From: Jacaranda mimosifolia | Lineage: Eukaryota > Streptophyta > Magnoliopsida > Lamiales > Bignoniaceae | Assembly (NCBI GenBank): GCA_018894105.1 | Contig: CM032126.1 | Location: forward strand, 29,734,391 to 29,798,390 | DNA: 64,000 nucleotides | Reading direction: 5' to 3' | Notes under the pieces: generated by a model | Database searches by the model: none | What the model saw: the letters and a program-made list of their open reading frames with translations, nothing else | What the model was told of the DNA's origin: nothing | Shown: positions 23,993 through 35,790 of the stretch, piece after piece | Position numbering within the stretch: the stretch's first letter is position 1 | Layout: each line of letters starts with the position of its first letter | Made by a program: the position numbers and the translations under genes

Positions 23993-25365
23993 TAATAATT
24001 TTTGTTGATTATAATTAAAAAAATTATATTTCTATAAAAATTGTAGCTATAATCTGCAGTTATAACTATGAAATTAATTTCGTAACAATTTTTTCACAAT
24101 ATATACTTAATTTTTTGATAGTATAGTTGAGAGGGACATAGAAAACAATCTTGTTTTCCCAATTTATAGCATATATTCCAACCAAATATTGTCAATGGAA
24201 AATGGGGGCTGTTTATTTGGGAAGTTAAACTTCCACTATTAAAATTCGAATTTATTTTAATGAGAGATTTTTTAATTGTTTCGAAGCACTGAAAATACAA
24301 AAAAATATATGTTTAGATAGAAAATTTCTATAAGAAAAAAAAATCGCTTTTCTAGTCGAATGCTGTTATTAAGTTAGACCATATATGAATTTGGTAAATG
24401 TTATAATCCGTACTTAAATTTTTCTGTAAATGCCTCAACTAAGATAACATTGAACAAAATTTATTTTAATGCCAAACATACCTTTTTTAACACTATTTAG
24501 TTCTAATTCTTCTTTCAATTTTTTGTTTTACATTCCATTTGGTTAATTTGAGTTCTTTCACAATGGTAGTATATATTTTTCTTCCTTCTTTTTTTTTTTT
24601 AAAGAAAGCACCACTAAAAAAATAGAAAATGATAATGAAACTTCAAATGCTGAAATAAAGTAAATTTGAACTAAGAGATATAATTGAAATTAAAATTATA
24701 TGATGGGTATCATTTTCATTTTTGAAAGTTATGCACCCAATCTCTATTAAAAATTGAAAATTGACAGATTTTGCTTGAAAGTTATGTGAGATTACCCTCT
24801 TAAAAATTGAAAAATGATATTCAAATTCTGCAAAATGATAAGACTATTCCATTTCAACATGATTTATGAATCAATAAATAAAGAGAATATAAGTAATTGA
24901 AAAGACAATATTATCTCATTAATTACTAAGCAAAGTGGCCATTAATTCGTTTTGTTAAAATCAAAATGAAGCGTTTTTATCAACTTTCAAAGTGCAAATT
25001 AATATCAACTACTTAAAAATTTAAAGGCGGCAGTTTCTGCAAAATACTCTTTTTTTATTTTTCTAAAATATTTCTGAACTTTTTGGTCTTATTGATTAAA
25101 GAATAGGTTAATATCTCTATGTTCGCACTTGCAGAAGTTGATCATAAAATGCTATTTCTTCTCATTGTGCAAATGGTAAAGTGCGCCCTGTTTTAAACTT
25201 TTAATGATACGCAACCAAATGAACAATCATATCAATTTGTTGCATTGCAGATATTAACTGCTTCTGCAACCCCCACACCCCCCCAACCCCACACCACAAA
25301 AAAAAAAACCTAAAAATCAATATTTTAAGCTAAATTTGAAATTATTATATTTAATTTCAAGCTTG
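23993..25365. other. AT-rich DNA, no recognised gene
   Basis: No protein domain, RNA gene or paired repeat ends recognised. A C-rich/A-rich low-complexity patch lies at 25270-25310. Confidence 0.5.
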
Positions 25366-25511
25366 ACAATTTCAACTTTATCCGTGGGTATTCGTTCTAT
25401 ACTTTGAGTGTGGGGCGGAACGAATTTTAATATAAATTTCATGCAGGGCGGGGCGAGACCAATTCACCCCGCTTCGCCTCAAGTATTTATATAATTATAA
25501 TATATAATATA
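25366..25511. mobile_element. Left remnant of a GGGGCGGGG-rich DNA element (split by later insertions)
   Basis: The segment holds GTGGGGCGGAACG and GGGCGGGGCGAG words and a left end near TATCCGTGGGTATTCG. Related words on the other side of the 18-kb nest at 44768-44935 (GTGCGGGGTGGGGCAGAG, GATACTGGGTGGATTTTCC inverted) suggest one ancient element now split. The ends are too diverged to name a superfamily with confidence. Confidence 0.35.
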
Positions 25512-26750
25512 GGATTAAATTCACTCTATCCCCCTTTACTATGAGAATGGTGTCAAATACCTCCTTCTATTATCAACACCTTCAGACACCCCCTTCAACG
25601 GTCAACCCTTCAAGCTGTTAATGATTTGATAGAAAATTGCTTGCTTTTGTTAGACTTGTGAAGCTTGCAAGGTTTTATTCCAAAAATGACCTTATGAGAT
25701 CTATATGTAATGCAATATAATTTTTGCAACATGAACATCAAAATTCTGCTAACAAAATTCATTCATTTGTTTGCTCGAAGATTCTCAATTTCATTCATAT
25801 GCTCATGTCATTAGCTAAAAACCAAAACAATTTCAAGCAATTTTTTCAATACAAAATATTCAAAACTCAACGAAACAAACAAAGGCAACATTGAAGTCAA
25901 AAGTTTTATAAATATAATTGAAGCCAAAGTATCATAACAACAACAAACAAAGTACCACCACTATGCAACAAATAAAGTACTACAACAGCAAGCAAAAGAT
26001 GCCACCATATTCAAGAAGTATTTGAGTATCTCATTTTAATACATATCTATCCAAAAATTAAGTTCTACAAAAAATGTCAAATATTTACATAACTATAGAT
26101 TCTATCTACAAACTCTTCAAGCACTGAAAAGTTATTTGATAAAGATTGACTTGAAGACATTGTGCCACCAAACCTAGTTGTACTTTTTGCATCTAGTATA
26201 TAAAAGGGGAGACAAAAAACAGAAATGAATTAAAAATGAAACAATATGATAATATTTTTACTGAATAAGTGAATTGAAAAAAAAAATCCTTAAATCCTAA
26301 TTTTTCAAGGTTGAAAACAAACCAACAGATTAACTTCAGTTAACTTTTCAACAATTTATTTAGCTTGTTCTTCTTACATATATGCAATATCTCTTTCAAT
26401 ATTCACAAGCAAATTTTTATTGCTTTTTTCTTTTGGAATTTTGATGTGATATTTTTAATTGTGATTGAGAAAATAAGCTTCTACTGTCACTTGTTTGACT
26501 ATCATTTTTTCCTCCAGAGTATTATATTTGCCAAGGCTAAATTTGTCTAAACAAAAAGTAAATACTACTTGTCCCAAGTTTTGGGTGATTTACTTATTTT
26601 TGGGGTTAATTAGTAATTTAATGTGAAGTTTTGACACCATAAACTAATTTACTATAGCACAAGGGTTTCAGGAGGGTGTTTGCAGATTTTGACAGTAGAA
26701 GGGGGTATTTGACATCACCCCCATACAAGGGGATAAAGTGAATTTAACCC
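25512..26750. mobile_element. Mutator-like element with ~80-bp inverted ends and 9-bp target duplication
   Basis: The left end starts GGATTAAATTCACTCTATCC and the inverted right end starts GGGTTAAATTCACTTTATCC. Similarity continues through GTCAAATACCYCCTTCTA and beyond. The flanking 9-mers TATAATATA (25503-25511) and TGTAATATA (26751-26759) differ at one position, which suits Mutator, although the site is AT-only. The 1.24-kb length with no recognisable transposase makes it non-autonomous. The interior (25700-26560) contains simple A-rich text and one short open frame without domain character. Confidence 0.75.
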
Positions 26751-26820
26751 TGTAATATATTATATATTTGTATGATTTTTTATATTTAAGTTTTTGATTA
26801 ATATAGTTGAGTATTGTCAT

Positions 26821-27039
26821 TGATGCCAAAAAATAATCTGTAAGAGCACCAATTAACAAGAACGAGAATAATTTTTTATTTTCTCAAGTGTATCTATATC
26901 AATGTATGTCACAACTTTTTACAAAGTCTTTTATATAACTAAACATTCCACTACTTAGGATCATAACTGCCCACTAAACCACTATATATTTTGTTACAAC
27001 TGAACCAATTAAGGGTAGACATGTGTGATCTCATGCTCC
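26821..27039 (-). repeat. Outer element 3' LTR, part 1 (U5-side half in sense)
   Basis: Begins TGATGCC and runs to the junction with the inner element at about 27040. It aligns with 44191-44414 of the other LTR, with scattered substitutions. About 30 bp present in the other LTR at the junction (around TATCTTCGCTAGTGTT) are missing here, so the inner insertion was accompanied or followed by a small deletion. Confidence 0.85.
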
Positions 27040-27164
27040 TCAGGATATCACCCAAATGCCAGAATGCCACTAAAATAAATCCTATAGCATGCAATAACAT
27101 ATCCGATAGGCTCATAAAATTTTCCCAAAATTCTCCAATAAACCACAGTGATCACAACTCACAG

Positions 27165-27851
27165 TTGGGCTGGGCATCAGTACGGGATTGCCGGGTTCGG
27201 GACAATTGGGTCGGGTACCTGATCGTCTGGGATTTAATTCCCAATACCCGATCTCAGAATCGGGTTCGGGATTTATTAAAAATAAAAAAAAGAAGGAACT
27301 AATAAGGCCATGAATGCTAAATTTGGAAGCCAAAATCTGGCCAAATTCTCACCAGATTTTGGATTAAAAACTTATCCAAAATCTGGAGAGAGGGGACGCC
27401 GCGATGCTGGACGAGGGAAGTAAAGCCAAAAAGTGGGGATGCATACCGGTTGGGGGGCGCAGAAACTTCCTCACTTTTTTTGTTTGGTTTTTTCAACTTA
27501 AAACAGAGGTAGAAAGTTTCTGCCTCTGTTTTAAGTTTTAAGTTTTAAGTTTTGTTTTAATAGTGGTCAGATGGGATGCATACCAGGTTTTGGGGGGGGG
27601 GGGGTTAGAAACACTCCATTTGCTTGGTTTTTTCAACTTAAAATAGAGGCAGAAAGTTTCTGCTTCGTTTTAAGTTTTCAGTTTTTTTTTTACCGGGTAC
27701 CCGGTACCCAATCGGGTCGAGATTCATTACCCTAATCCCAACCCTAATGTAGAGTACTGGGTACCCGATTAAATCCGATTGATCGGGTTTTCAAGCTTCA
27801 AAACCCAGTCGGGTCGGGTACCCGAATCCTGGGCCCGAATGCCTACCCCTA
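27165..27851. mobile_element. hAT-like MITE inside the chromovirus LTR, with perfect 8-bp target duplication
   Basis: The element begins TTGGGCTGGGCATCAGTACG and its inverted end begins TAGGGGTAGGCATTCGGGCC. ACTCACAG flanks it on both sides (27157-27164 and 27852-27859). The partner LTR at 36915-36927 has a single uninterrupted ACTCACA site, giving a natural empty-site control. The interior carries GGGTCGGGTACC-type words at both ends and an internal direct repeat (about 27438-27550 and 27572-27682), each copy containing a palindrome around AGAAAGTTTCTGCC. No transposase is present. Confidence 0.92.
27590..27605. repeat. Poly-G tract inside the MITE
   Basis: A G-run of about 14 occurs in the second internal repeat; the first repeat has a shorter GGGGGGCG at the equivalent place. 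Confidence 0.8.
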
Positions 27852-30798
27852 ACTCACAGCATGCTTTAAACTTAATACACTAATATCAGAGTGTAGAAGC
27901 CATACTAATAACCTATAGTCATTCAAAACAAATATCAACATAAGCAATATCATACATACATGCCAAAATCTCATGTTCTTCATGACATATCATAACATTT
28001 CTAATACCCATACATATTAAATGATGAATTCACATATGAACATACATTCACCAAACTTAATACAAAATGTCAAGTCACAACCCTCAGTCCAAGCCTCCAG
28101 TCTCATACCAGTCTGAAAGGAAATAAACGTATGAGGGTCAGTCATAAGGACTCAGTGAGGAATAAGGCAAAGCAGTAGATGGATATCTAGAGTCAATGAT
28201 AACAATGTAGCTCGATAACATGAAACTATGAAAGCTCAAAACAAGCCAGAATGAAGCTAATGAACATCTTTCAAACAATAATAATTGCCAGGTCGGGATG
28301 CTGTAACTATTAGCTCAAAAGGCTCGGGATCATCTCGATCGATGCTGTTCGGGAGGTATAGAGCATCTCAAATGATCACAGTCGGGAGAAAATATAGACG
28401 GCTCAGTTGGCTTGGCTTTAGCTCCATCCAGACTGGGAACTCACTCCAACCTTATTGCTCCACGAGCTAAAATAATTTAAAAGTGCAAGCCCAACAGACT
28501 ATGCATATCAAATAAAAACAATTATGCATATCAGATTATCCTTATGCCTCCATACAATACAATCGTTCCACAATAACAGCAAGCATGACAACTTGGCAAC
28601 AATAATGGCACAAGCACGACGGCTTGGCAAAACAATAGCACAAGCATAATAGCTTGGCAAAGCTCTCAGCCCAACAATTCTCCTGTATCATTTTCAATCA
28701 ATATTTTGAACGAACAATTGCCAATAGGGCATAATAACTAAACAATGATGCCGACATGGCAAATCCATGATATAATAATAAATCAAGGAAATCAATACGA
28801 TATTTGACACTCAAAAAACCAATTCAACAGGAATGATACAGCAACACTGTGAAAGTTCATAGCGCCAAAACAGTAAATCAGTGCATTCAGAACGGTTTTA
28901 AAGAAAACACAGGCCACTCAGTCGTACACTTCAATTTTCAGAAAAAGAAATCAATTTTCACAAAGCTTCACAGAAGCCGATCTAGACAGTCATTTTCAAT
29001 AAAATGGATCAAATATCAAGTAATTTCAAATCAAGAGAACCTTATAGGGTTCAAGAATCAATAACGAATCACGACAGATATCAAATCAGCAGAACCTAAT
29101 GGGTTCAACGAAGACTATAGATTAGGCTCAACAAATCAATAACCAATCGGTAAAACCCTCACAAGGGTAACAATAATCAACAGAGTATGATAAACAAAGC
29201 AATATTAACCCTCACAGGGGTTTATCAAAGAATCGATAAGTACAAGGGTTGCTAGATTGGCGGATCCTTACCTTATTAACCTCAGCAAGAAGTCAGAATT
29301 CTACTGGTCTCCAGAACCCAAATCCTCGTCACCTATTTAAAAAAATATTTTATCAATCAAAACCCTCGTTCAATCCTGAATATCACTATCAATCATACTT
29401 AATTATAGTTAAATTCAATAATCCCTGAATAATATAATAATTAGGGCTTTGCTTAAGCATTATTGCCGTAGAACCTACTATACGTACCCGTTGTATGAAA
29501 TATTTATGGATTTCAACCTATACCGGGAAAATAATACAATTGAGTCCTTAACTTACCCATTCAACCTTATAACACATACTAGGTCAATAATAACAATCCA
29601 ATTTTTATAAAATCCCAAATTTTGTTACTTAAGTCGCAATAACATAAAATTAGGGTTTTGTATACTTAATAAACCTTCTAGCCTATAGTTCACATGAAAT
29701 AATACCATTATGGATTCAATAAACTCAATTATCGTGCATGAACGTTCAAATCTTGTGCATGGCTGTTCTAATCTATCATTTCCTTCATTATCCTTCGAAA
29801 TACAAGGTTTGAATAAGAAATACATGTATATAAATACATGCAACAAGCTAAATTCCACTTTTGGACAATTACCCAAATATTGAATTATCGAAAATGAGGA
29901 AGGACGATCAGCCCACATGCATGGCATCCCCTCATCGAGATGAACATATTGCCTGGTCACCGCCACCGCTAGAAAATTCTGAAACCACCACCAAAAGCTG
30001 CTCCTCAACCCCAGGAATCCAATGCTCCAATTAGTTTTTCATTTCGACACTGAGAGAACCCTCTATTCGCCGAAAAACCACAACCCCGCCACCAACACCG
30101 CCGTGCGATTTTTGTGAAGTTTCTCCTCCCACGGTGGTCCGTTCAACGGTTTGAAAGTACCGAAGTGACCATTTGAGCTAAGCCTGATAGAATGGTACCA
30201 ATTTTGGCCATCGAAAGTTGCCGGAGAGACAACCCATTTCTCCTTCCTTTTCTGTCAGTTTTCCTTTAATTTCTTCGATGCTCTTGCCGTAAATGAAGGA
30301 TGGTAGGTGGTTTTCGAGTTCAGGATAGCAAGTTGATGGTAGATGTTGGTTGTTATAAGGTGGCTCACGGTGGGGGTGAGTTTTCGCCGGTGGAGAAGTA
30401 AAGGGGAGGGTAAGGTGATGAAGATGATGAATGGAGGGAGAGGAAATCAAAAACTTTTTTTATGTTTAAATATTTTTTTTTTCATAATTACAATTCAGTC
30501 CCCAAAATTTTTTGCCGGCCAAACTTAAGTCCTTCAAACTAATGCTTACTTCAATTGAGTCCTAGAATTAATGGTGGCTTCACATCGAATCCAAATCTAA
30601 TAAAATTTCAAACATTAACCTCTATTAGATGATATAATGATGAAATTTAATCCTCTAAATTTACATTTAAGCCCACGAATTAAAAAAAATACATATATAC
30701 ATATATATTTATTTATTTATGATTTAGATATTATTATAATTATCAAATTTTTAGAATTCAAAAATATTATATAAAATAAAGATTCTAGGGATGTTACA

Positions 30799-30813
30799 AC
30801 CCCCCCTTCTTAA
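30799..30813 (-). other. Polypurine tract of the chromovirus
   Basis: In sense, AAGAAGGGGGGGT immediately precedes the 3' LTR start TGTAACA. This is the expected plus-strand priming position. Confidence 0.85.
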
Positions 30814-30843
30814 AGGAATCTGGGGGACCATATTCTCACCTGA

Positions 30844-31328
30844 CTACTGAAAAAGACAGGGATATTGTTGACGCATTTCCTCTCCAAGCTCCCAAGTTGC
30901 TTCTTCGACATTATGGTTTCGCCAAAGGACTTTTACTTGAGGAATCTTTCTATTTCTCAGTTCCTGGGACTTTCGATCCAAAATTCTGATCGGTTGTTCC
31001 TCATATGTGAGATCACTTTGCAGAGACACACTAGTATAGGGAAGAATATGAAAAGGATCAGGATGGTACTTTCGAAGTTGTGATACATGGAAAACATCAT
31101 GAATGCCGTCACGTTTGGAGGCAACTCCAGGCGATATGCTACTGGTACGATTCTTTCACATATTCTATAGGGAGCAATATATCTGGGATTAAGTTTTCCA
31201 CCTCTGCCAATCCTTCGAGTACCTTTCCTTGCAATTTTTTTAAGAAATACCTGATCATCGACATCAAATTCCAAATCCATTCTTCTCTTATTTGCATAAA
31301 TTTTTTGTTTGTCTTGTGCAGTTCTCAT
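30844..31328 (-). pseudogene. Integrase C-terminal domain and chromodomain (chromovirus pol 3' end)
   Basis: In sense the region gives the GPY-type segment (RRMDLEFDVDDQVFLKK, LNPRYIAPYRICERIVPVAY, LELPPNVT) followed, after a frame change near 31000, by a chromodomain: IRILDRKSQELRNRKIPQVK, VLWRNHNVEEATWELGEEMR, ending at a stop just inside the polypurine tract. Chromodomains of this position are thought to steer integration toward particular chromatin. The aromatic/acidic framework is largely kept, but the coding line is split between two frames. Confidence 0.85.
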
Positions 31329-31343
31329 TCTCTACTTAATGAT

Positions 31344-32046
31344 CTATGTTTTTTCAATAGTCTCTTGGATCAGTTCAGGTCTTATGGTTTCCAACGACTT
31401 ATGTTTGTTGCTCTTATATTCCTCAATATCCCAATGTAGTGGAGATTGACACTTTCTGCCATATAGTGCTTCATATGGGGCCATTTGAATTGTTGTTTGA
31501 TAACTGTTATTGTATGTAAATTCAACCAGAGGTAGATGTCGATCCCAACTTCTACTAAAATCCAAAACACATGCACGTAATATATCCTCCATAATTCGTA
31601 TAGTTCTTTCCGATTGTCCATCCGTTTGAGGGTGAATAGCGGAGTTGAAATACAACCTTGTGCCTAGATGCTCCTACAGGGCCTTCCATAGTCTCAAGGT
31701 GAATTTGGGATCCCAATCAAACACAATACTGACTAGAATTCCATGCAACCTAACTATCTCCTTGATATATACTTCAACCAATTTCTCAACTTTGTACTAT
31801 ATCTTGATAGGTAGAAAGTGCGCAGATTTAGTTAATTTGTCCACTATTACCCATATACTATTATATCCACCTTGGACTACTGGCAGACCTATTACAAAGT
31901 CCATGGTTATTTGTTCCCATTTCCAATACAGTATTGAGAGTGGTTGAAGTAACCCTGATGGTCGCTGATGTTGTGCCTTTACCAACTGACAGGTTAGACA
32001 TCTTCGTACATATTCGGCGACATCTTTCTTCATTCCATTCCACCAA
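31344..32046 (-). pseudogene. Integrase core (chromovirus)
   Basis: One frame carries the zinc-binding CLTCQLVKAQHQRPSGLL, the catalytic-core opening WEQITMDFVIGLPVVQGGYN with its Asp, a second acidic motif in VFDWDPKFT, and the Glu-bearing HPQTDGQSERTI followed by EFTYNNSYQTTIQMAPYEAL. Two in-frame TAG stops interrupt it (about 31797-31799 and 31674-31676). The second stands where the family has Gln in ALQE. Confidence 0.88.
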
Positions 32047-32242
32047 AACTATTTTCTCAAGTCTCGATACATCTTGGTACCTCCAGGATGGATCACAAAC
32101 CTTGATTTGTGTGCCTCTTCCAAAAACCTTGCTTTAATTCTTCAGGCACGCAAATTCTCTTACGAAACAAAAGAGTACCTTGACTATCGGTATTGAATTC
32201 TGATTCCCCAAACCTTTTGAATGCTTCTTTCTTTTCAGATAA

Positions 32243-32866
32243 TCATTTATCATTGACTTGTGCTTGTCGTATTTTTGCATGCAATTCTGGTTGCATATTT
32301 ACTCCCACAAGCCAAACTTTTTGTTTCATTCTCATCACCCCATCTAACTTTTGAACCTTCATCTTTGTTCCTATCAAATGAGCTAATCTAGCTCTACGAC
32401 TCAGCGCATTCGCTACCACATTGGCTTTCTCTGGGTGGTATGAAATTGAAAAATCATAATCCTCAAGAAATTCTACCCAGTGACGTTGTCTCATATTCAA
32501 ATCTTTTTGAGAGCGCAGATACTTGAGACTCTTGTAATCAGTATATACTTCAAATGTGGCACCATATAGATAATGTCTCCATTTAGATAATGTGAATATC
32601 ACCGCTGCTAACTCCAAATCATGAGTTGGGCAATTCTCTTCATGTGGTTTAAGTTTCCTAGATGCATAAGCAACGACACGCCCTCTCTGCATCAGCATAC
32701 ATCCCAATCCTTCATTGGAAGTGTCTGTATAAACCACAAAGTCTTTTAACCCATTAGGCAAAGCTAAAATCGGAGCTGTGACTGGCCGAGTCTTTAGCTC
32801 TTGGAAGTTCCTTTCACATTCTTCATTCCAGTCAAAGGGTTGATTCTTTTGGGTCAACTTAGTCAA
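32243..32866 (-). pseudogene. RNase H domain (chromovirus)
   Basis: A 207-codon open stretch holds the RNase H-like fold: [73 protein letters not shown], and the tether [20 protein letters not shown]. The catalytic acidic positions visible in YTD, E(LA) and YTD are retained. Upstream, the sequence connecting to reverse transcriptase contains two stops (near 32967 and 33013). Confidence 0.9.
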
Positions 32867-34013
32867 GGGGCAGACTATTTTAGAGAAATCCTGAACAAAT
32901 CTTCGATAATAACCAGCTAAACCTAAAAAACTATGAACCTCCGTGACATTCTCAGGCCTCTTCTAATTAACTATTGCCTCTACCATGGAGGGATCAACTT
33001 TCACTCCATTCTAGGAAATGATATGTCCAAGAAAAGTTACATGTTCTATCCAGAACTCGCATTTACTAAACTTAGCATATAACTGATGCTCCTTCAACGT
33101 TTTGAGTACTAAGTGTAAATGCTTTGCATGCTCGATATACCAAGATGTCATCTATGAATATAACTACAAACTGATCTAGATATGGCCGGAATACTCGATG
33201 CATCATATCCATAAATGCTGCTAGAGCATTGGTCAAACCAAAAGGCATCACTACAAATTCGAAATGACCATATCGGGAATTGAAGGCAGTTTTTGGTATA
33301 TCCTTCTCTCTGATCTTTAACTGGTAATACCCTTGCCTTAGATCCAATTTTGAAAAGATTGTAGCCCCTTGTAGCAAATCAAACAACTCTTTTACGTGGG
33401 GTAGGGGATACTTATTTTTAATTGTGACTTTATTCAGCTCCCTATAATCAATGCACATTCTCAGAGATCTATCTTTCTTCTTAACAAACAACACTGGGGC
33501 TCCCCAAAGAGAAGTGCTTAGTCTTATAAACTTTTTCTCTAACAGCTCTTGAAGTTGCTCCTTTAGGTCCTTCAACTCTGCAGGAGCCATTCTATAGGGA
33601 GTTTTTGATATAGGCTTTGCTCCTGGTAAAGTGTGAATAACAAATTCTATTTCTCTATCAAGAGGTATTAAATTCAGCTCTTCTGAAAATACTTTCGAAT
33701 ACTCAGCCACTATATCCACTTCTTCCAACTTGGCAGTGTCTCGAGGCTTATTTATGAGATAAGCTAAGAATCCTTGTCCACCTTCCTTAAGAATTCTTTT
33801 TGCCTCCAATACAAATATTAGTGATAATGAGGTAGCTTTATCTGAGGTGGAATTAGCAGATATTGGCATTTTACCTCCAATAGTGATACTTTTTGTCAAA
33901 CAATTCATCTGCGTCTGATGTCTATATAACCAATCCATTCCCAAAATCAGATCATATCCCTGAAGGGGCATCTGTATAAGGTTAGCTGGATATATCTCAT
34001 CTCCTATCAGCAC
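32867..34013 (-). pseudogene. Protease C-terminal part and reverse transcriptase (chromovirus)
   Basis: In sense: [20 protein letters not shown] (end of the aspartic protease), then reverse transcriptase blocks [80 protein letters not shown] and the catalytic [11 protein letters not shown]. Residues of the active-site aspartates are intact. A frameshift follows at about 33135, after which the thumb/connection segment [13 protein letters not shown] continues in another frame with further stops. Confidence 0.92.
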
Positions 34014-34042
34014 TAGACAATCCCGGTATATTATATCTATTG

Positions 34043-35389
34043 TTAACTTTCCCCTAGTGGAGTCAAAACCTCTATTTGATATGTCATAGTTTCTGGTTGT
34101 TTACTCAATTTTTGAGAAAAAATAGAAGACATAAAGGAATGAGATGTGCCGGGGTCATACAAGGCATTACCAAAAATACCAGTTATAGAAACCATACCTT
34201 CAACTACCTCATTTGGATTAGGTGCGTCTTCTCCAGTTAAAGCATAGACGCGGGCCTGTACCTTTTGTTTGCCTTTAGCGCCCACCACTTGTTTCCCTTT
34301 CGCTACTGTGGTCAGGGCTTTCCTTCTAGGATAGTCTTTTAAAAAGTATTGGTTATTGCCACATCCCATGCACCTCCCTTGTTTCATCCAGCAAGTAGCC
34401 TCTTTAAGTCTCGATCTACCACAATATCCACACTGTCGCTGTGTTCCTTCCTGAGTCTGGTTGGGGTTTCTGCCATACTAGGGTACTCGAGACATTGAGT
34501 TCCCGATCTGTAAATGAGGCTGTTTTCTTCCCCAGCTGCTTTGTTCCCTATGGCATATTCTTTCGAGTTTTGTCCTTGATCCTTCGAATATCTTAGAGTT
34601 CTGACTCTAGTTGTAAAGCTTTATTGACCGCCACATTATAATTTGGTATATCACAAAGAGCTAATCCATGTATAAATTCTAGCCGCAATCCTTGTATAAA
34701 CTGCAGTGTCTGTCGACTTTCATCTTCTAATATATAGGGAGTGATTGAATCAGTCGGCTGTAGGCAGCCTCATACTAACTAATGGTTTGACCTCCTTGTA
34801 TCAAGTTCATGAACTCTCTTTCTCGCGACTGCTTGACTACCAGCGGAACATATTTATCCATAAATTCCCTGGTAAAGTTTGCCCAAGTCCGTTGGGTCCC
34901 TGCTGCAGTCCATCTCTGGTCAACCATCTTCCACCAACTGTGTCCAGGACCAGCTAACAGGAAAGCAGCAAAACGAACCTTTTGCTCGTCAGAGTAGTGA
35001 AGAGTTTCAAATATGTTCTCCAGATTACCTAATCTCTCTTCTGTTTTTCTGTCATTAAGTTCTCCTAAAAACTTAGGAGGTTGGAATTGTAAAAATCTCT
35101 CCAAAGCTCGATCATTAACAACCTCATGAACTACTATCGCCCTTCCTCCTCTTGCATGCCCACATAGCTGTTGCCTTTGCCCCTTCGGATTTCTAGGCTC
35201 AACAGGTTGACCTATAGGCGGCTGACCATCCAAATTTTTCTGTGAAACTTCCTCTTTATTCCAGGGTTGCTGATATACGGGTGCCTATTGTCTAGGGTTT
35301 TGAGCCATATTAGGTCTTCTTCCCATTGGCCTTCCCCTACGACCCTCTTGCATTGGCACGAGAACATTGTTGCTTTCATGAGACGCCAT
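34043..35389 (-). pseudogene. gag with two degenerate zinc knuckles and protease N-terminal part (chromovirus)
   Basis: The frame opens with MASHESNNVLVP at 35389 and stays in one phase to 34043, with several stops. The gag core reads FLQFQPPKFLGELNDRKTEE, LAGPGHSWWKMVDQRW and FTREFMDKYVPLVVKQSRER. In-frame TAG stops at 35285-35287 and 34775-34777 break it; the second replaces the family Gln before YE. Two cysteine knuckles follow (CGYCGRSRLKEATC and CMGCGNNQYFLKDYP); both lack the expected His and the second also lacks the last Cys. The protease active-site region reads ALYDPGTSHSF. Confidence 0.88.
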
Positions 35390-35790
35390 CGTCCTTATTT
35401 AAATACTCAAGCCTGAATCATCAATTCATGAATAATTCTCAATCACTAATCAGTTTTGAAATTTTCAAAATTTAAAAGAATAGAAAAATAAACCCAGTAT
35501 AATACCACACACCATATAGTTTATAGTAACAAGTGGAAATTTTCATTTATAAAACAAGTTAGCATTAGCAGTTACGATAGTATGTACAAGTCAAAATTCA
35601 AAATTTCAAAAAGTTGCTAAGCTAACTATATGCCAGGTCGTAGAAAATGACCGGACTAATGGCAGAGATCACTCATTGCCTGCGAGCAACAAGCTCGTAC
35701 TAACCTGCCTAGGGTCATACCGATAGTCTATATAGATAAAGTGCCATATCTAGGTTATATTGCTATCATATGTACACAAAAGACCACATC

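Larger units (their letters stand above)
27040..30798 (-). repeat. Chromovirus 3' LTR (contains a hAT-like MITE)
   Basis: Aligned along its length with 36786-39846. It ends GATGTTACA in plus orientation (TGTAACATC in sense). Removing the 687-bp MITE plus its 8-bp duplication leaves about 3.06 kb, the same as the other LTR. The outer edge lacks the TGTAGCACCCCCCACT start seen in the partner. Short CTTGGCAACAATAATGGCA-type units near 28580-28670 occur in fewer copies than in the partner LTR. Confidence 0.9.

Noticed and set aside
26365..26550. Phe-rich 61-codon frame inside the Mutator-like element as a captured gene
   Set aside because: AT-driven hydrophobic translation with no recognisable family.
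28285..28470. Conserved open frame in both chromovirus LTRs (also 37353-37538) as a protein gene
   Set aside because: It is conserved only because the LTRs are duplicates; substitutions are spread over all codon positions and no domain is visible.
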